Of a stretch of 8,936 nucleotides of DNA, positions 6,975 to 8,936 are shown piece after piece; position 1 is the stretch's first letter; every line of letters starts with the position of its first letter. The stretch covers positions 1 to 8,936 of the forward strand of contig CALGBV010000148.1 of assembly GCA_937884015.1 (NCBI GenBank), given 5' to 3'. A model generated the notes under the pieces. The model searched no databases and was not told where the DNA came from. It saw only the letters and a program-made list of their open reading frames with translations. A program made the position numbers and the translations under genes. The stretch is from an uncultured Bacteroidales bacterium. Lineage in GTDB: Bacteria; Bacteroidota; Bacteroidia; Bacteroidales; F082.

Positions 6975-7943
6975 TTACTTCCAGCCGAAAGGATGGCCGC
7001 TCAACGGCAGTTTTGCCATCGGGTGATAGTCGCCAATCAAGCCGACGGGCTGAGCGTTACGGATTTCGTAGACGATTTCGATGCAACGTCGTGCTTCGGA
7101 AATGCTAAAACCACGGCCTGCAAGGATTTCCTCGTAACTCTTGGTGTGGAGCTCGGTGAATCCTTGGCTGAACTCAAATTCCTCGCCATCAATATTGATA
7201 GTGCGATAGGTGCGTTTTTCGCCTTCAACGGCATTTTCAGGCAAAGTCTCGGCATTGATGCTCAGGAAGTAACGCACACGGGCGCGTTTCAGTTCCAGAT
7301 AACCGGCAACACGGTCGTGTGAAGCGACGTGAACGATGTTTTTCTGCACATCGCCGAAAATCCACGACAGCATATCATAGAAATGAACGCCGATATTCGT
7401 TGCAATGCCACCGCTCTTGTTGACATCGCCTTTCCATGAAGTATAATACCAGTAACCTCTTGAAGTGATGTAAGTTAAATCCACATCGTAGATTTTATCC
7501 TTCGGACCTTCCTCAACCTTTTTCTTCAAGGCAACAATGGCAGGATGCAGACGGAGCTGAAGGATGGTATAGGCCTTGTGGCCTTGGCGTTCTTCGACCT
7601 TTTCCAAAGCATCGATGTTCCATGGATTCAAAACGACAGGCTTTTCGCAGATGACGTCAGCACCAAGGCGCAAACCGTAACGTGTGTGGGCGTCGTGCAG
7701 ATAGTTTGGCGTGCAAACACTCACATAATCAATCTGTTTGCCTTCATCCTTGAGTTTTGTGCAATGACGGTCGAAAAGTTCCTGTTCGGTGAAGAAAGAA
7801 GCTTTCGGAAAATAACTGTCCATGATACCAACGCTGTCGTTCTTGTCGTAAGCAGCAACAAGGTCATTGCCGGTATCCTTAATGGCTTTGAGGTGGCGTG
7901 GGGCAATGTAGCCGCCGACGCCAATGATGGCAAATTTTTTCAT
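6975..7943 (-). CDS. wlbA: WlbA/WbpB-type UDP-N-acetyl-2-amino-2-deoxyglucuronate dehydrogenase
   Basis: Complete 322-residue Gfo/Idh/MocA oxidoreductase. The N-terminal Rossmann fold has GVGGYIAPRH (8-17) for NAD, then CTPNYLH (77-83) and EKPV with K101. The C-terminal domain carries LTYITSRGYWYYTSWKGD and IATNIGVHFYDML with H187. K101 and H187 correspond to the catalytic Lys/His pair described for WlbA. The matching length (about 315-320) and the ITSRG, GVHFYDM and SYEEILAGRG segments point to the WlbA/WbpB subfamily, which oxidises C3 of UDP-GlcNAc-uronate on the way to UDP-2,3-diacetamido uronic acids of O-antigen or capsule. The usual partners (aminotransferase, acetyltransferase, UDP-GlcNAc dehydrogenase) are not in the window, so the exact substrate is inferred. 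The ATG at 7943 precedes MKKFAIIG, the normal family start. Confidence 0.88.
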   Translation of the reverse strand: MKKFAIIGVGGYIAPRHLKAIKDTGNDLVAAYDKNDSVGIMDSYFPKASFFTEQELFDRHCTKLKDEGKQIDYVSVCTPNYLHDAHTRYGLRLGADVICEKPVVLNPWNIDALEKVEERQGHKAYTILQLRLHPAIVALKKKVEEGPKDKIYDVDLTYITSRGYWYYTSWKGDVNKSGGIATNIGVHFYDMLSWIFGDVQKNIVHVASHDRVAGYLELKRARVRYFLSINAETLPENAVEGEKRTYRTINIDGEEFEFSQGFTELHTKSYEEILAGRGFSISEARRCIEIVYEIRNAQPVGLIGDYHPMAKLPLSGHPFGWK

Positions 7944-7976
7944 ATTCTGAAGTTAATTATTTCGTCTTTTAAGAAA

Positions 7977-7984
7977 CAAATCTA
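7977..7984 (-). promoter_or_regulatory. Candidate -7 box for the wlbA-like gene
   Basis: On the minus strand TAGATTTG (7984-7977) is an exact match to the Bacteroidetes -7 consensus TAnnTTTG, placing the start of transcription about 25-30 bases before the ATG at 7943. No clear -33 TTG lies at the right distance, so support is partial. Confidence 0.35.
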
Positions 7985-8025
7985 AAACAAATCAATAATA
8001 AATCTTTCTATTCTCTTTTCCTCTG

Positions 8026-8053
8026 TCCGATTCCCCTAATCGGGGTTATCGGA
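8026..8053. repeat. Strong GC-rich hairpin downstream of the GxxExxY gene
   Basis: TCCGAT (8026-8031) pairs with ATCGGA (8048-8053) and CCCC (8033-8036) with GGGG (8042-8045), leaving a 5-base loop. An alternative fold pairs CCGATT (8027-8032) with AATCGG (8038-8043). It lies about 25 bases after the stop at 8078. It may protect or end the minus-strand transcript, but the minus strand beyond it is purine-rich rather than T-rich, so it is not a classical intrinsic terminator. Confidence 0.6.
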
Positions 8054-8057
8054 TTGC

Positions 8058-8070
8058 GCATCTTTGATGC
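8058..8070. repeat. Small hairpin GCATC-TTT-GATGC just past the GxxExxY stop
   Basis: Five-base-pair stem with a TTT loop, 7 bases beyond the stop codon of the GxxExxY gene. Its sequence closely resembles the hairpin at 8516-8529 on the other side of the gene. Confidence 0.5.
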
Positions 8071-8077
8071 TTGGTTT

Positions 8078-8506
8078 CTAACCTCTTAAGAGGTCAAAAT
8101 CTTTTGAGCATTTGTTATACCTGTATTTTTCAGAATGGAGGTTCTTTGGTTCACCAAAATTGATGAGAATTCCATGACTACATTCTGTAATTTTCATATA
8201 GTTGAATAGTTGCGCCCGATGCTCTTTTGTGAGTTCTGAGACTGCTTTCAATTCAACAATAATATCCCCATAACAAACAAAATCCGCCTTATAGTTCTTT
8301 TCAAGTTTATGACCATGAAAATACATGTGAAGTTCTTTCTCTCTTTCCCAAGGTATTGATCTTTCAGAACATATTACGGAGAGACATTCCTGATAAATTG
8401 GTTCAGAAAAGCCGAACCCTATCTCATTGTAAAGACTCATAGCCGCTCCAATGATATTGTACATCTGTTGTTTATAATCGTCTTCTGTTTTCATAATGAA
8501 ATTCAT
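8078..8506 (-). CDS. GxxExxY protein (PD-(D/E)XK nuclease-like fold), function unknown
   Basis: Complete 142-residue member of the GxxExxY family. The name-giving motif is G32-F-S-E35-P-I-Y38. The nuclease-like core is visible as D75, then E85-L-K87 (ADFVCYGDIIVELKAV), followed by HRAQLFNYMKIT with Q99 and GILINFG, the usual family ending. So the PD-(D/E)XK-type residues are intact, although no activity has been firmly assigned to the family. Translation may start at M1 (8506) or M5 (8494); M1 overlaps an upstream frame's stop as ATGA. Four sampled 60-base lines (8101-8340) hold about 35% G+C against 50-57% in sampled wlbA and nagB lines, suggesting a different origin. Short hairpins lie on both sides, and no clear promoter was found upstream. 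Such genes often sit singly in surface-polysaccharide regions; the neighbours here act on amino sugars, but a link is only inferred. Confidence 0.85.
   Translation of the reverse strand: MNFIMKTEDDYKQQMYNIIGAAMSLYNEIGFGFSEPIYQECLSVICSERSIPWEREKELHMYFHGHKLEKNYKADFVCYGDIIVELKAVSELTKEHRAQLFNYMKITECSHGILINFGEPKNLHSEKYRYNKCSKDFDLLRG
8081..8094. repeat. Perfect 14-base palindrome spanning the last GxxExxY codons
   Basis: ACCTCTTAAGAGGT equals its own reverse complement. On the minus strand it covers most of the final codons (Asp-Leu-Leu-Arg-Gly) directly before the TAG at 8078-8080. A short GGTT/AACC stem (8073-8076 with 8080-8083) overlaps it. It may be a protein-binding site, an insertion-junction remnant or part of an RNA 3'-end structure. 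Confidence 0.6.
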
Positions 8507-8638
8507 GAAATAGAAGCACCTTTAGGTGCAATGCCGAAGGCAAAAGATTTATAGCCGATAAGGTCCTTGAAGTCGCTTTGCGCCTTGTCCGGCAGGCATT
8601 TGTATTAGATTTGTGAAGGATTTGTTTCCCTAAAAAAA
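8507..8638. other. Intergenic region between nagB and the GxxExxY gene
   Basis: This 132-base stretch holds two adjacent small hairpins near the GxxExxY start, GCACC-TTTA-GGTGC (8516-8529) and TGCC-GAA-GGCA (8532-8542). It also holds a plus-strand promoter-like pair (8585-8613) and a 33-codon minus-strand frame without a start codon (8604-8506) that ends at the GxxExxY ATG. After the nagB stop the minus strand has a T7 run but no stem in front of it, so no intrinsic terminator for nagB is evident. Confidence 0.5.
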
Positions 8639-8936
8639 TTACAGGTTATTCTTTTCTATGTCTTTAAAGTATTTCACGGTGCCGTAAGTCATTTCATCGC
8701 AAGCTGCGTCATCGCAAACGATGATGCCCTTCGGATGCATTTGCAGTACGCTCACCGTCCACATCTGACTGACAGCACCCTCAATGGCGTGAGCCAAAGC
8801 GCGTGCCTTGTTGTGGCCGTTGGCCAGAATCATCACTTCGCGGCTGTCCATGACCGTGCCGACACCAACTGTCAAAGCAGTCTTTGGCACCTTATTGATG
8901 TCATTCTCGAAGAAACGTGAATTGGCAATGATTGTG
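8639..8936 (-). CDS. nagB: Glucosamine-6-phosphate deaminase, C-terminal part (5' end outside window)
   Basis: Ninety-eight codons of the C-terminal part of NagB, which converts glucosamine 6-phosphate to fructose 6-phosphate and ammonia in GlcNAc and mucin-sugar catabolism. The frame stays open to the right edge, so the GTG at 8890 is an internal Val and not a start. The visible sequence runs FFENDINKVPKTALTVGVGT, then VMILANGHNKARAL, HAIEGAVSQMWTVS, LQMHPKGIIVCDDAA and a final TVKYFKDIEKNNL. This follows E. coli NagB closely; the Tyr of KYFKDIE aligns with E. coli Tyr254, part of the allosteric GlcNAc-6-phosphate region. The catalytic Asp/His/Glu residues lie upstream, outside the window. 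The stop is TAA at 8641-8639. It is in the same direction as the GxxExxY gene, 132 bases away. Confidence 0.94.
   Translation of the reverse strand, partial: TIIANSRFFENDINKVPKTALTVGVGTVMDSREVMILANGHNKARALAHAIEGAVSQMWTVSVLQMHPKGIIVCDDAACDEMTYGTVKYFKDIEKNNL

Noticed and set aside
8026..8053. Classical intrinsic terminator for the GxxExxY gene
   Set aside because: The stem is strong, but the minus strand beyond it is purine-rich without a T run, so it was listed only as a hairpin.
8888..8890. GTG as start of an 83-residue protein
   Set aside because: Upstream in-frame codons continue with FFENDINK, the normal NagB sequence, so this is an internal Val of a gene cut by the window edge.
1..8936. 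CRISPR arrays, tRNA or rRNA genes, transposase genes
   Set aside because: Scanned by eye on both strands: no regularly spaced 20-40 base repeats, no tRNA cloverleaf and no recognisable transposase or integrase protein.

Overview
The window reads as a chromosomal segment of a gut-type Bacteroidales bacterium (Bacteroides/Prevotella relatives). The reasons are a TonB-dependent receptor ending in phenylalanine, a NagB tail and an NrdD/NrdG pair of Bacteroidales type, start codons without Shine-Dalgarno sequences, and several exact matches to the Bacteroidetes -7 promoter box TAnnTTTG. An anaerobic lifestyle fits the class III ribonucleotide reductase. Species cannot be fixed from the sequence alone.

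Layout, left to right. (1) 1-1675, plus: the C-terminal beta-barrel part of a TonB-dependent outer-membrane receptor, cut by the left edge. (2) 1702-1748: a long-stem terminator shared with the 3' end of the next, convergent gene. (3) 1733-3928, minus: full-length RNase R. (4) 3929-4235: a divergent control region with a credible Bacteroidetes-type promoter for each side. (5) 4236-6344 and 6418-6909, plus: nrdD and nrdG, the anaerobic ribonucleotide reductase and its radical-SAM activase, separated by a 73-base spacer holding six consecutive degenerate 8-base units. (6) 6913-6957: a hairpin terminator between convergent genes. (7) 6975-7943, minus: a WlbA/WbpB-type UDP-GlcNAc-uronate 3-dehydrogenase. 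(8) 8078-8506, minus: a small AT-rich GxxExxY (PD-(D/E)XK-like) gene with an unusual set of short hairpins on both sides. (9) 8639-8936, minus: the C-terminal part of glucosamine-6-phosphate deaminase NagB, cut by the right edge.

Most of the window is ordinary housekeeping. nrdD and nrdG work as a pair in anaerobic dNTP synthesis. nagB and wlbA both act on GlcNAc-derived sugars (catabolic entry versus surface-polysaccharide precursor), but nothing shows that they are co-transcribed, and wlbA lacks its usual pathway partners here. The parts that core genes do not explain are the 8-base tandem repeat between nrdD and nrdG, and the roughly 670-base stretch 7965-8638 around the GxxExxY gene. That stretch is low in GC, carries look-alike hairpins just outside both ends of the gene, and has weak inverted repeats further out. 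It may be a small inserted unit. No clear new multi-gene system was found.
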